The notes below the pieces were generated by a model, which worked only from the letters and a program-made list of their open reading frames with translations, was not told where the DNA came from and did not search any database. This document shows, in pieces, positions 35,026-44,378 of a stretch of 64,000 bases of DNA (position 1 is its first letter; each line of letters opens with the position of its first letter). Made by a program: the position numbers and the translations under genes. This stretch comes from Pedobacter sp. PAMC26386 (lineage in GTDB: Bacteria > Bacteroidota > Bacteroidia > Sphingobacteriales > Sphingobacteriaceae): contig CP060294.1 of assembly GCA_014302835.1 (NCBI GenBank), positions 434,001-498,000 of the forward strand. Reading direction: 5' to 3'.

Positions 35026-36280
35026 TCGCTTGTCCACTGTACGTTAAATTGCACAAAAACCTTTTATCCAATGCGCCTAATGCATCGGCTACCGCTTTTG
35101 TGACTACAATAATAACATCTTTTGTGGACTCATTCTCTGTAAATTTACCAACAACCTTTGCAAAAGTAGATCTGTTGCTCATCGGGTTGGTAATTTTCAT
35201 GATCGTTCCGATAGGTGCAGTACGGTGAAGAACAAGCATTTTTGAAGAATCCAGATCCTTATCAGCAATCCATACTCCAGCGCCTTTTTCGTCCATCTGG
35301 CTGAGTCCGTAACGGCTTGCCGGAAGTCTTAATGAAGGATTTTTAACGGACTCTATTGTATCAGTTTCTTTAGCGTCATCGTTGTTATGGTGCTCATTTT
35401 TAACAGGATACTGTCCATTTATTAATAATTTCTGACCAATGTTAAGGGAGTTAGTTGTTAGATTGTTTTTGGCTTTTAACTGATCAAGTGTAAGGCCGTA
35501 TTTTGTCGCGATGGAGTACATCGTTTCATTAGAAGCGACCGTATGTACAACCAATTCATCCTTTGCCGGAGCTGCCGGTTGTGCCGGAACTACAGGTTCA
35601 GATTTAGTAACAGGTGTATCTGCTTTTTTTACAGTTTGCTGATTTTGAACAGGAGCAATAGGAGCAGGCGTTGTGGTCACAGGTATCTTCACCGGTGGAG
35701 TAGCAACCACAGGAGCTGTCTGTGCAGTTTGAACTGGTGTAGCAGAAGTAGTTTCCGCTCCAGCTTTAACTGGCATTTTTAAAACCTGTCCAATTTTCAG
35801 ATTAACTGTCTTCAGGTCATTTATCCGTTTAATGTCAGCCACGGTAGTACCGTATTGTCTGGCTAGCATATTCAAATTTTCTTTGGGCTGTACCGCATGT
35901 TCCGTAAATTCTGAACTCTCTTGCTCATGAGCTGGTTTATTAACCGCTACAGTTTGTTTTGCAGGTTCAACATGTTTCTCTAACGCTGTTTTTACAGCAG
36001 CAGGGGGGGTAGCCGGTCCTGAAAAAGGAATGTTTGTCGGTACTTTGACTAAAACCCCGATAGAAAGGAATTTATTTTCATTGTAGGCGATGATATCCTT
36101 CGGACTTACATGATATCTTCTCCCTAGAGAATAATAAGTGTCCTTAGCTACAACCTGGTGTAAAATAAGTTTTTTTCCATTTAGATTCTCAACACCTATG
36201 GAATCTCTTAAGTTATTAGCCTTTACTGCAGATATGTTGAGTAAAAGGCCAAATAATAACGGTATATAATATTTTTGCAT
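35015..36280 (-). CDS. Secreted protein with three LysM domains and RlpA-like C-terminal domain
   Basis: 421 residues, signal peptide ~1-21. LysM domains at about 38-81, 127-170 and 244-287 would bind peptidoglycan; Pro/Thr/Ala-rich linkers separate them. The C-terminal ~100 residues (ASRYGLSQMDEKGAGVWIAD, HRTAPIGTIMKITNPMSNRS and FAKVVGKFTENESTKDVII) resemble a double-psi beta-barrel as in RlpA. A catalytic Asp for glycan cleavage is not certain, so it may be a cell-wall binder and not a transglycosylase. Likely in operon with udk. Confidence 0.82.
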   Translation of the reverse strand: MQKYYIPLLFGLLLNISAVKANNLRDSIGVENLNGKKLILHQVVAKDTYYSLGRRYHVSPKDIIAYNENKFLSIGVLVKVPTNIPFSGPATPPAAVKTALEKHVEPAKQTVAVNKPAHEQESSEFTEHAVQPKENLNMLARQYGTTVADIKRINDLKTVNLKIGQVLKMPVKAGAETTSATPVQTAQTAPVVATPPVKIPVTTTPAPIAPVQNQQTVKKADTPVTKSEPVVPAQPAAPAKDELVVHTVASNETMYSIATKYGLTLDQLKAKNNLTTNSLNIGQKLLINGQYPVKNEHHNNDDAKETDTIESVKNPSLRLPASRYGLSQMDEKGAGVWIADKDLDSSKMLVLHRTAPIGTIMKITNPMSNRSTFAKVVGKFTENESTKDVIIVVTKAVADALGALDKRFLCNLTYSGQANEQ

Positions 36281-36463
36281 TAACGTTCTTGTGAATGATT
36301 AATTAGGCAATTATACGAATAATATATAAGAGCCTCAATTCTGAATATTAAACGACAATTGTATGTCTCTATTGTATCATATAGTTTTTTTTCAAAACCA
36401 TTTAAGGTCAGTAATTGTTCGTCTATTATAGATTAACAACCCCAAATTAAAGAAAAATACATT

Positions 36464-36943
36464 ATGGACGCAAAAGAAATTAGTTTGAGTGAGAAACAAG
36501 TGAAACCAGTAGTAGACCTGTTGAATGATTATCTTGCAAACTATCATATTCATTATCAAAAGCTAAGAGGATGTCACTGGAATATTAAAGGGCAGAATTT
36601 TTTCACACTACATCTTAAATTCGAAGAATTATATACCAATGCACAATTGACTATTGATGAAATAGCTGAGCGTGTTTTAACTTTAGGAAAACCGCCTCAC
36701 AGTCGTTTTGTTGATTATATTAAAGAGTCGGGTATTAAAGAAATCAATACAATAGGTTTACAGGATTTAGCTATGGTTGATGCTGTATTAGAAGATATGG
36801 CACATTTAATACAATTAGAACGTGAATTACTGGATGCAACTTCTGCCGCAGGCGATGACGGTACGAATGATATGGTGAATCGTTTTATGCAGTTCAAAGA
36901 AAAAACGACCTGGATGCTCCGTTCATTTGCCGGTAAAAAATAA
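36464..36943 (+). CDS. dps: Dps family DNA-binding ferritin-like protein
   Basis: 159-residue four-helix protein that stores iron and protects DNA. The ferroxidase motif is readable: YQKLRGCHWNIKG (His/Trp), FFTLHLKFEELYTNAQLTIDEIAER (His, Asp, Glu ligands). It has no long basic N-terminal tail. Single gene between a spaced upstream region and a GNRA-loop terminator; probably induced by stress or starvation, though no regulator site is visible. Confidence 0.92.
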   Translation: MDAKEISLSEKQVKPVVDLLNDYLANYHIHYQKLRGCHWNIKGQNFFTLHLKFEELYTNAQLTIDEIAERVLTLGKPPHSRFVDYIKESGIKEINTIGLQDLAMVDAVLEDMAHLIQLERELLDATSAAGDDGTNDMVNRFMQFKEKTTWMLRSFAGKK

Positions 36944-36971
36944 TAGGGCATATGCTCTTCATTTATATTGG

Positions 36972-36999
36972 AAAAACCATGCGCAAGCATGGTTTTTTT
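36972..36999 (+). terminator. Intrinsic terminator of dps
   Basis: AAAAACCATGC/GCATGGTTTTT stem closed by a GCAA tetraloop, followed by T-rich sequence. Confidence 0.88.
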
Positions 37000-37039
37000 C
37001 TGTTTTAATGAGGTCTACAAACCATAATTCTTAATACCT

Positions 37040-38860
37040 TTGAGCCAGATGGGATATAAAAGCTTAGCCGAATGTGTGGCTGATTTAGAAAAACATGGTC
37101 ATTTACTCCGGATCAAAGAAGAGGTAGATCCTTATTTAGAGATGGCTGCTATACATTTACGTGTATATGAAGAAAAGGGACCAGCAATCTTCTTTGAGAA
37201 GATTAAAGGCAGTCCTTTTCCAGCAGTTTCTAATCTGTTTGGTACTTTAGAAAGATCTAAATTTATGTTTCGGGACAGTTTGCCCCGTGTCAGTCAGCTG
37301 GTTGATCTGCGTTCCGATCCAATGAAAGCGCTAAAGAATCCATTTAAATTTGCCGGTGCCGGTCTTACAGCACTTTCGGCCCTGCCTATGCAGCAGCACT
37401 TATTTAAATCGGCATTTAAGAAAACAACCATCAGTCAGTTACCGCAAATTGTGAACTGGCCTATGGATGGTGGTCCATTTGTGACCATGCCACAAGTTTA
37501 TACCGAAGATGTCAGCAAACCCGGAATACTCAGTGCTAACCTGGGTATGTACCGGATTCAGCTTGCCGGTAACGACTATATAAAAGATAAAGAAATTGGA
37601 TTGCATTACCAGATCCACAGAGGAATAGGTGTACATCAGTCTAAAGCGAATGCTAAAGGAGTACCATTAAAGGTGAGTATTTTTGTAGGCGGCCCTCCAT
37701 CACATCCGCTTGCCGCAGTAATGCCTTTACCAGAAGGCCTGTCAGAAATGACATTTGCAGGTGCGCTAGGTAACCGCAGGTTCCGTTATTTCTATGATGA
37801 AGAAGGATTTTGCCTGTCGGCCGATGCAGATTTTATCATTACCGGTACCGTATATCCGCAAGAAAATAAGCCAGAAGGTCCTTTTGGAGATCATTTAGGT
37901 TATTATAGTCTGACCCATCCTTTCCCCTTAATGAAAGTGCATAACGTTTATCATAAAGAAGACGCTATCTGGTCATTTACTGTTGTTGGTCGTCCTCCGC
38001 AGGAAGATACTAGTTTTGGAGCCTTGATTCATGAAATTGCAGGATCGGCATTACCACAGGAAATTCATGGATTAAAAGAAGTGAATGCTGTTGATGCGGC
38101 TGGCGTACATCCTTTATTATTTGCTATCGGAAGTGAAAGATATACACCTTTCCTTAAAGAGCGCAGGCCACAGGAAATTTTGACTATTGCTAACCATATT
38201 CTAGGTAAGAATCAGTTGAGTCTGGCAAAATATGTATTTATTGCAGCGCGCGAAGACAACGAAGAATTGGATACCCATGATATCGGATTTTTCTTAACGC
38301 ATATCTTATCCCGTGTTGATTTTAAAAGAGACCTTCATTTCCATACAGAAACAACAATTGATACACTTGATTATAGCGGGGGAGGTCTGAATAGTGGTTC
38401 TAAGGTTGTAGTGGCTGCGGCTGGAGAAATCAAAAGAACACTATCATCAGTATTGCCGGCAGGTTTTAGCTTACCAGTAACTTATGGAGCTTATAATTTT
38501 GTGATGCCGGGAATACTGGCAATTACAGCAGCACCATATTCTACTCCAGAAGCAGCAGCGATTTCAATAGCTGCGTTGAATGCTGAGTTGCAAAGCCAGA
38601 CACTGGATGGTTTAGCACTTATTGTGTTATGTGACGATGCGGCATTTACAGCAGAGACTATCAATAATTTTGTTTGGGTAACCTTTACCAGAAGTAACCC
38701 TGCTGTTGATATTCATGGAGTAGGAGAGTTTACGACAAATAAACATTGGGGATGTACCGGGCCAATAATTATTGACGCAAGAAAGAAGCCACACCACGCA
38801 CCTGAGTTGATTAAAGATGCTGCGGTAGAAGTAAATATTGATCGGTTTAAGCTCAAATAA
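37040..38860 (+). CDS. ubiD: UbiD family prenyl-FMN-dependent decarboxylase
   Basis: 606 residues. Reversible decarboxylase that uses the cofactor made by UbiX (12488). Family motifs: MGYKSLAECVADLEKHGHL, GPAIFFEKIKGSPFPA, NLGMYRIQLAG, HYQIHRGIGVHQSKA, PEGPFGDHLGYYSL (with the catalytic Glu/Asp region) and ADFIITG. UbiD proper acts on polyprenyl-hydroxybenzoate; in a menaquinone-using Bacteroidota the substrate may be a futalosine-pathway naphthoate. The symbol denotes family, not proven substrate. Confidence 0.92.
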   Translation: MSQMGYKSLAECVADLEKHGHLLRIKEEVDPYLEMAAIHLRVYEEKGPAIFFEKIKGSPFPAVSNLFGTLERSKFMFRDSLPRVSQLVDLRSDPMKALKNPFKFAGAGLTALSALPMQQHLFKSAFKKTTISQLPQIVNWPMDGGPFVTMPQVYTEDVSKPGILSANLGMYRIQLAGNDYIKDKEIGLHYQIHRGIGVHQSKANAKGVPLKVSIFVGGPPSHPLAAVMPLPEGLSEMTFAGALGNRRFRYFYDEEGFCLSADADFIITGTVYPQENKPEGPFGDHLGYYSLTHPFPLMKVHNVYHKEDAIWSFTVVGRPPQEDTSFGALIHEIAGSALPQEIHGLKEVNAVDAAGVHPLLFAIGSERYTPFLKERRPQEILTIANHILGKNQLSLAKYVFIAAREDNEELDTHDIGFFLTHILSRVDFKRDLHFHTETTIDTLDYSGGGLNSGSKVVVAAAGEIKRTLSSVLPAGFSLPVTYGAYNFVMPGILAITAAPYSTPEAAAISIAALNAELQSQTLDGLALIVLCDDAAFTAETINNFVWVTFTRSNPAVDIHGVGEFTTNKHWGCTGPIIIDARKKPHHAPELIKDAAVEVNIDRFKLK

Positions 38861-38900
38861 GCTATAAAACAAGACCCTGTAATCTAAGAAATAATGGCGA

Positions 38901-38938
38901 AAAAAAACTCCTTGCAAATTATGCAAGGAGTTTTTTTT
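38901..38938. terminator. Bidirectional terminator between ubiD and the porin gene
   Basis: AAAAAACTCCTTGCA/TGCAAGGAGTTTTTT stem with a 5-base loop; A and T runs serve both strands. Confidence 0.88.
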
Positions 38939-38950
38939 ATGTAAATAAAC

Positions 38951-40489
38951 TTAGAATCTTACACCAACTGTCATGAAGATATTGTTTCTAGCCACTTTCG
39001 TTGTTGCAACTGGCTCAGATCCATTATCAAGATAGTAAGGATTGAAGAAGTTAGTAGTCTCAAGACGCTGATAAGCTAAATCAACATAGTATTGATTTAC
39101 TCTGTATCCGATACCACCCGAGTAAGATTTAATCGCGGACATATTACCTTGGTCAACTTTATAAGGAGTACCATTATAACCATAACCAGCTCTTAAACTA
39201 AAAGCGTCGATTTTGTATTCTCCACCCACTCTGAAGTTAAATGCACCAGCATAATTTTTCTTGATGAAATCATTGTTCTCATTAATTGCATCTCTGCCAC
39301 CATCACTTACTGATAGTTTGGTAGAAGCATAGTCTACATAGTCAACGTCAGCAGTCAGTAACGCATTCTGACCAATGATTGCACTTGCACCAACTGTAGC
39401 TTTATAAGGAGTTCTAAGATTATAGTTGAAATTAGTATTCAAATAATCACTCTGGAAATTTCTTGGGTTACTTCCGGTAAAACGAGTATCCAGTATTTCG
39501 CTTCTGTCTACTTCCATGTGCATCCATGTTGGTGCCTGAAAAGTGGCACCGATTCTCACCTCATTGATTGGCTTATAGATTAAACCTAATCTTCCTGTGA
39601 TACCTGCTCCAGTAGTTCTAGTATCAACCGCATTAACCAGTTGATACTGATTACCAACAAAAGGATTCGCATGATTGAGAGTATCCGGAGAAGAATTATC
39701 TGAAGGATTCTTGATAATTGTTCCAGATTCATTATATGTTGAACTGGATTCATAGCGTACATTTACAAAACCGATACTTGCACCAAGATAAAGGTTATTG
39801 GAAATATTCATTGCACCAGCAAAGTTAAGTTCAGAAGTTGATCCTCTGCGTACTTCATTTGAGCTTTGCGTATTATTGGTACTAGAAGTAGATGCTAAAT
39901 ACTGGTCAGTAGTACCTAGTTTTCTATCAATTAAATAGCTGTTAAAGGCTACGTTTTCAACTGTGTTTCCTAGGTTTTTTACTGTTGCACCGTTAGCGCG
40001 CTGAGCCCAGTCATTTGCGATAGAGCTTTGATTGTTTCTGCCAGAGTAGTTATTCTCTACATTGAAATCGTTATTTCTGTTAAAACCTATTCCCCAAACA
40101 AAACTAAGCACTCCTTTATCCAGATTAGTACCTTTAGGTCTGACTACAGGATTGTACCAGACCATGGCAGCCTGGTTGAAGTTAAGTTTGTTTTTGGTCG
40201 TTTTTGTATCCTGACCAAGAAAATTTGAGTTGGCCTGGATGCTGTTAAACTCAGGAGTTAAGCTGAATTCAGAGCGGGTAAACATACCCAAACCTGCCGG
40301 GTTACCACCGATAGAACTGATGTCTCCACCTAAACTTGTCTGAGCATTTCCTAAACCTTTGAAACGTGCTGAACTTCCATAATCAGTTCTTGAGAACCTT
40401 AAGGCATCGCCGGCGTAAATGTTTTGGGCATATATATTACCTGTAGTGCCTACTATAGCCACTACTAAGACTTGTATGAATTTTTTCAT
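38951..40489 (-). CDS. OmpP1/FadL family outer-membrane transporter
   Basis: 512 residues. The signal peptide ends near NIYAQ; the mature start DALRFSRTDYGSSARFKGLGNAQTSLGGDISSIGGNPAGLGMF is the FadL-type plug with the NPA turn (written here in family terms; key residues NPAGL). The rest is a predicted 14-strand barrel with alternating aromatic strands and Asn/Ser-rich loops, ending in an aromatic Phe (VGVRF) as barrels do. Likely imports hydrophobic compounds. It lies 23 bases downstream of the Gly-rich lipoprotein gene in the same direction. Confidence 0.85.
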   Translation of the reverse strand: MKKFIQVLVVAIVGTTGNIYAQNIYAGDALRFSRTDYGSSARFKGLGNAQTSLGGDISSIGGNPAGLGMFTRSEFSLTPEFNSIQANSNFLGQDTKTTKNKLNFNQAAMVWYNPVVRPKGTNLDKGVLSFVWGIGFNRNNDFNVENNYSGRNNQSSIANDWAQRANGATVKNLGNTVENVAFNSYLIDRKLGTTDQYLASTSSTNNTQSSNEVRRGSTSELNFAGAMNISNNLYLGASIGFVNVRYESSSTYNESGTIIKNPSDNSSPDTLNHANPFVGNQYQLVNAVDTRTTGAGITGRLGLIYKPINEVRIGATFQAPTWMHMEVDRSEILDTRFTGSNPRNFQSDYLNTNFNYNLRTPYKATVGASAIIGQNALLTADVDYVDYASTKLSVSDGGRDAINENNDFIKKNYAGAFNFRVGGEYKIDAFSLRAGYGYNGTPYKVDQGNMSAIKSYSGGIGYRVNQYYVDLAYQRLETTNFFNPYYLDNGSEPVATTKVARNNIFMTVGVRF

Positions 40490-40512
40490 TTAGATATTAA
40501 ATACATGTAAAA

Positions 40513-41496
40513 TTAGTTTCTGCCTGAACGGCCACCACCGCCGCCGCCTGATGATCTGCCACCACCACCGCCGCCACCGCCATAGCTTCCGCCTGATGAT
40601 CTGCTTGGGCTTGAAGGAGTGTAAGACGATCTATCACTTCTTTGTTGAGGAGCATAATTCTGAGACGATCTGTCAGGTCTTGTAGACATCTGGCCAAAAG
40701 ATCTGTTAGAGCTTCCCTGAGATCTATTACCACTGCTTCTGTCGTAACCTTGTCCCTGGGCTCTGCTTCCATATGATCTTCTACCGTTTGCGTCATAGCT
40801 AGTTACACCTGACCCATTATAGCTACCTCTTCCGTTACCATTATAGTTGCCTCTGCCTCCTGCATAACCAGAACGATCGTTACCTCTGTTTCTTTGAGGA
40901 GCATAAGTGCTATTAGACCTGTAGTATCCGCCACCGTAACCTCCGCCATAATAGCCTCCGCCGTAGTAACCACCACCCCATAGACCGCCGCCATAGTACC
41001 CGCCGCCCCAAAGGCCACCGTAACCACCGCCCCATCCCCATGGAGAATAAAATCCACTACCCCAGCCATATCCAAAGCCTAAACCCCATGAACTGCCGTA
41101 GTAACCGTTACCGAATCCCATTCCAAAGCCTAATCCTGAGTAATAAGGAGAGTAACCGCCGCCATAAAATCCGCCACCATAAAATCCATCATAATAAAAG
41201 GGATCATAGTAACTTCTATAAGGGCTGCCGTAATAAAATCTATTGATACGTGAAGAATAATCCATGTCAGCATATAAATCGCTGCTGCCATAGTAATCAT
41301 CATTATCGTTATATCCATCATTTACTGACTGCGATGAGTACGTGCGTTCAGGTGCGGTATACTCTACCGCTTTCGCTGTTGAGCCATAAACATCGTCACT
41401 ATGACGAGTTTGCTGGGCCATTTGAGGAGCAGAGCAGGACGACACGGCGAGAGCCGCAACGACCAGCATGCTGGAAAATAAATGGTTAGGTTTCAT
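40513..41496 (-). CDS. Gly/Tyr/Ser-rich lipoprotein, unknown function
   Basis: 327 residues from the ATG at 41496; the longer frame from 41583 has no signal and is rejected. Signal peptide with lipobox AVSSC at about 21. Residues ~75-200 are dense in Gly and Tyr with many YYGGG and GLWGGGYYG-like repeats; the C-terminal third is Arg/Ser/Gln rich and ends in long Gly-Ser-Arg runs. Strongly low complexity, so probably disordered or amyloid-like on the surface. Encoded directly before the OmpP1 gene. Confidence 0.7.
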   Translation of the reverse strand: MKPNHLFSSMLVVAALAVSSCSAPQMAQQTRHSDDVYGSTAKAVEYTAPERTYSSQSVNDGYNDNDDYYGSSDLYADMDYSSRINRFYYGSPYRSYYDPFYYDGFYGGGFYGGGYSPYYSGLGFGMGFGNGYYGSSWGLGFGYGWGSGFYSPWGWGGGYGGLWGGGYYGGGLWGGGYYGGGYYGGGYGGGYYRSNSTYAPQRNRGNDRSGYAGGRGNYNGNGRGSYNGSGVTSYDANGRRSYGSRAQGQGYDRSSGNRSQGSSNRSFGQMSTRPDRSSQNYAPQQRSDRSSYTPSSPSRSSGGSYGGGGGGGGRSSGGGGGGRSGRN

Positions 41497-41530
41497 AATA
41501 TGTGAGTTCTTTGTGTGTGTAAACAGTTTT

Positions 41531-41556
41531 TTTGTAGGCATAAATTTATAAATTTG
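41531..41556 (+). promoter_or_regulatory. Possible promoter of proS
   Basis: TAAATTTG at 41549-41556 matches the -7 consensus; a TTTG lies 14 bases upstream, closer than usual. ATG of proS is 48 bases downstream. Confidence 0.3.
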
Positions 41557-41603
41557 TAGCCTAGCATGCAAGTTATTTAACACAATAAACGTTCCAAACA
41601 GTT

Positions 41604-43076
41604 ATGAGCAAAGGTATTACAAGTAAAAACGAGGATTATTCCCAGTGGTATAACGACATTGTTATGAAAGCCGATCTGGCAGAGCATTCCGCTGTAAAAG
41701 GATGTATGGTGATAAAACCCTATGGCTATTCCATTTGGGAGAAAATGCAGGCGGTTTTAGACCAAAAATTTAAAGATACCGGACACAGTAATGCCTATTT
41801 TCCTTTATTCATTCCTAAGTCATTTTTTTCTAAAGAAGCAGCACACGTAGAAGGTTTTGCGACAGAATGTGCAGTTGTGACACATTATCGTCTTAAAAAT
41901 GATGGAGAAGGCAATATTATTGTTGATCCGGAAGCAAAATTAGAAGAAGAACTGATCGTAAGACCAACGTCTGAAACTATTATATGGAATACCTTTAGAG
42001 GTTGGGTGCAATCTTATCGTGATTTACCATTGTTGATTAACCAATGGGCAAACGTAGTCAGATGGGAAATGCGTACGCGTCTTTTCCTGCGTACAACAGA
42101 ATTCTTATGGCAGGAAGGTCATACTGCGCATGCAACTTCAGAAGAAGCGGTAGCGGAGACTAAACAAATGCTGGAAGTATATGCTGATTTCGCAGAGAAG
42201 TGGATGGCATTACCAGTTGTTAAAGGAGTGAAAACAGCCAACGAGCGTTTTGCAGGTGCATTAGATACTTATTGTATCGAAGCGTTGATGCAGGATGGAA
42301 AAGCATTACAAGCAGGTACTTCTCACTTTTTGGGTCAAAATTTTGCTAAAGCGTTCGACGTTAAATTTACCAACAAAGAAGGTAAGATTGATCACGTATG
42401 GGCAAGTTCATGGGGAGTTTCAACCCGTATGATCGGAGCATTGATTATGGCACACAGTGATGATCTTGGTTTAGTTTTACCACCGATGTTAGCACCTATC
42501 CAGGTTGTTATTGTACCTATTTATAGAAACGACCAGGATTTCGACAATATCACAGCCTACGTAAATGAGCTGACTCCAAAGTTGAAAAAACTAGGTATTT
42601 CCGTAAAATACGACAACAGAGATTCTCAACGTCCAGGATTCAAATTCGCAGAATACGAATTGAAAGGAGTTCCGGTTCGTTTGGCAATAGGTGGCAGAGA
42701 CCTTGAAAACGGAACTGTAGAATTAGCAAGGAGAGATACCGGCGAAAAGAAAACAGTTAGTCAGGAAGGGTTGGACAACTATATCTTTCAGTTATTGGAT
42801 GAAATTCAAGAGAATATCTATAAAAAAGCTTTTGATTACAGAAAAGAGCACATCACTGTTGCAAACACTTACGACGAATTAAAAGATCTTTTAGACAACA
42901 AAGGTGGATTTATTTCTGCACATTGGGATGGTACACCAGAAACAGAGCAAAAAATAAAAGAAGAAACAAAGGCTACAATCAGATGTATTCCGTTAGATAA
43001 CCAGTTGGAAGACGGAATTTGTATTTACTCAGGTAAACCATCTATTCAACGCGTTTTATTCGCCCGTGCTTACTAA
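41604..43076 (+). CDS. proS: Prolyl-tRNA synthetase (archaeal/eukaryotic type)
   Basis: Class II aminoacyl-tRNA synthetase charging tRNA-Pro. At 490 residues it lacks the editing insertion of the long bacterial form. Start [20 protein letters not shown], motif 2 around [24 protein letters not shown], motif 3 [17 protein letters not shown], then the anticodon-binding domain and a C-terminal zinc-like domain region ending in a Tyr (FARAY), as is typical for this type. Confidence 0.96.
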   Translation: MSKGITSKNEDYSQWYNDIVMKADLAEHSAVKGCMVIKPYGYSIWEKMQAVLDQKFKDTGHSNAYFPLFIPKSFFSKEAAHVEGFATECAVVTHYRLKNDGEGNIIVDPEAKLEEELIVRPTSETIIWNTFRGWVQSYRDLPLLINQWANVVRWEMRTRLFLRTTEFLWQEGHTAHATSEEAVAETKQMLEVYADFAEKWMALPVVKGVKTANERFAGALDTYCIEALMQDGKALQAGTSHFLGQNFAKAFDVKFTNKEGKIDHVWASSWGVSTRMIGALIMAHSDDLGLVLPPMLAPIQVVIVPIYRNDQDFDNITAYVNELTPKLKKLGISVKYDNRDSQRPGFKFAEYELKGVPVRLAIGGRDLENGTVELARRDTGEKKTVSQEGLDNYIFQLLDEIQENIYKKAFDYRKEHITVANTYDELKDLLDNKGGFISAHWDGTPETEQKIKEETKATIRCIPLDNQLEDGICIYSGKPSIQRVLFARAY

Positions 43077-43114
43077 GTAAGATTATCCGGTATCAAAATT
43101 TAAAAAAGAGCAAC

Positions 43115-44254
43115 ATGAAATTTGCAACTAAAGCCATACATGCAGGTCAGGAACCTGATCCAACAACAGGAGCAGTAATGACTCCAATTTATCAGACCTC
43201 AACTTACTGGCAAAAATCGCCGGGTGAGCACAAAGGTTTTGAATATTCAAGAGGAACAAACCCAACACGCCAGGCCTTGGAAAACTGTCTTGCTGCATTG
43301 GAAAATGCTAAATACGGTATGGCATTCTCGTCAGGTATGGGTGCTACTGATACTGTTTTGCGTTTATTGCAGCCAGGAGACGAAGTTATTACTGGTAACG
43401 ACCTTTACGGAGGCTCTTACCGTATTTTTACTAAAGTTTATGCGAAATACGGTATTAAGTTCCATTTTCTGGATTTATCGAAACCAGAAAACATGTTGCC
43501 ATATATCAATGATAAAACTAAGTTAGTGTGGATTGAGACGCCAACAAATCCAACAATGCAGATTATCGACATTGAAGGCGTAGCTAAAATCACTAAAGAA
43601 AAAGGCTTAATTTTAACCGTAGACAATACCTTTGCTTCACCTTATTTACAAAACCCAATTGATCTGGGGGCGGACATTGTGATGCATTCGGTTACCAAAT
43701 ACATCGGAGGTCACTCTGACGTAGTTATGGGTGCTTTATTATTGAACGATGATCAATTGTACAAAGATCTTTGGTTTATCTACAACGCTTGTGGAGCAAC
43801 TCCGGGGCCTCAGGATGCTTTCCTTGTATTAAGAGGGATCAAAACTTTGCACCTTCGTATGAAAGCGCATTGTGAGAATGGTGAAAAAGTGGCTCGTTTC
43901 CTTAAAACCCATCCTAAGATTGATAAAATCTACTGGCCAGGTTTTGAAGATCATCCTAACCACGACATTGCTAAAAAGCAAATGCGTGGTTTTGGCGGAA
44001 TGGTTTCTATCACCCTAAAGGGAGCTGATTTAGCAGAAACCTTCAGAGTGGCCTCATCTTTCAAAGTATTTACATTGGCAGAATCCTTAGGCGGAGTAGA
44101 ATCACTGATCAATCACCCAACTACAATGACACATGGTTCTATCCCAAAAGAAGAGCGTGAAAAAGTAGGTGTAACAGACAACCTGTTACGCTTGAGCGTT
44201 GGTGTAGAAGACATCGATGATCTTTTAGCAGATTTAGCACAAGCTTTAAGCTAG
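43115..44254 (+). CDS. metB: Cystathionine gamma-synthase/lyase family PLP enzyme
   Basis: 379-residue Cys/Met-metabolism PLP enzyme. Motifs: TKAIHAGQEPDPTTGAVMTP, YEYSRG equivalent FEYSRGTNPTR, GMAFSSGMGATDTVL, VDNTFASPYLQNP, and the PLP lysine in SVTKYIGGHSD. The C-terminal LAESLGGVESLINHPTTMTH is typical. Sequence features do not cleanly separate gamma-synthase (metB) from gamma-lyase, so the symbol is tentative. It follows proS by 38 bases and ends with a terminator. Confidence 0.85.
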   Translation: MKFATKAIHAGQEPDPTTGAVMTPIYQTSTYWQKSPGEHKGFEYSRGTNPTRQALENCLAALENAKYGMAFSSGMGATDTVLRLLQPGDEVITGNDLYGGSYRIFTKVYAKYGIKFHFLDLSKPENMLPYINDKTKLVWIETPTNPTMQIIDIEGVAKITKEKGLILTVDNTFASPYLQNPIDLGADIVMHSVTKYIGGHSDVVMGALLLNDDQLYKDLWFIYNACGATPGPQDAFLVLRGIKTLHLRMKAHCENGEKVARFLKTHPKIDKIYWPGFEDHPNHDIAKKQMRGFGGMVSITLKGADLAETFRVASSFKVFTLAESLGGVESLINHPTTMTHGSIPKEEREKVGVTDNLLRLSVGVEDIDDLLADLAQALS

Positions 44255-44318
44255 TAGTTTAGCCAAGCGACTGCATATCACTTGTCATACCGGGTAAACC
44301 CTAAATAATATCAAACAC

Positions 44319-44367
44319 AGAGCCTGTTTAAACTTATTCCAAGAAAAAGTTCGAACAGGCTCTTTTA
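44319..44367 (+). terminator. Intrinsic terminator after metB
   Basis: AGAGCCTGTT pairs with AACAGGCTCT, with an inner AACTT/AAGTT helix above a small bulge, then TTTT. It ends 11 bases before the next start codon. Confidence 0.7.
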
Positions 44368-44378
44368 AATAAAAAGCA

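Noticed and set aside
40497..41321. Several ORFs on both strands within the Gly-rich lipoprotein gene
   Set aside because: Shadows caused by the low-complexity, stop-poor composition of the real gene.
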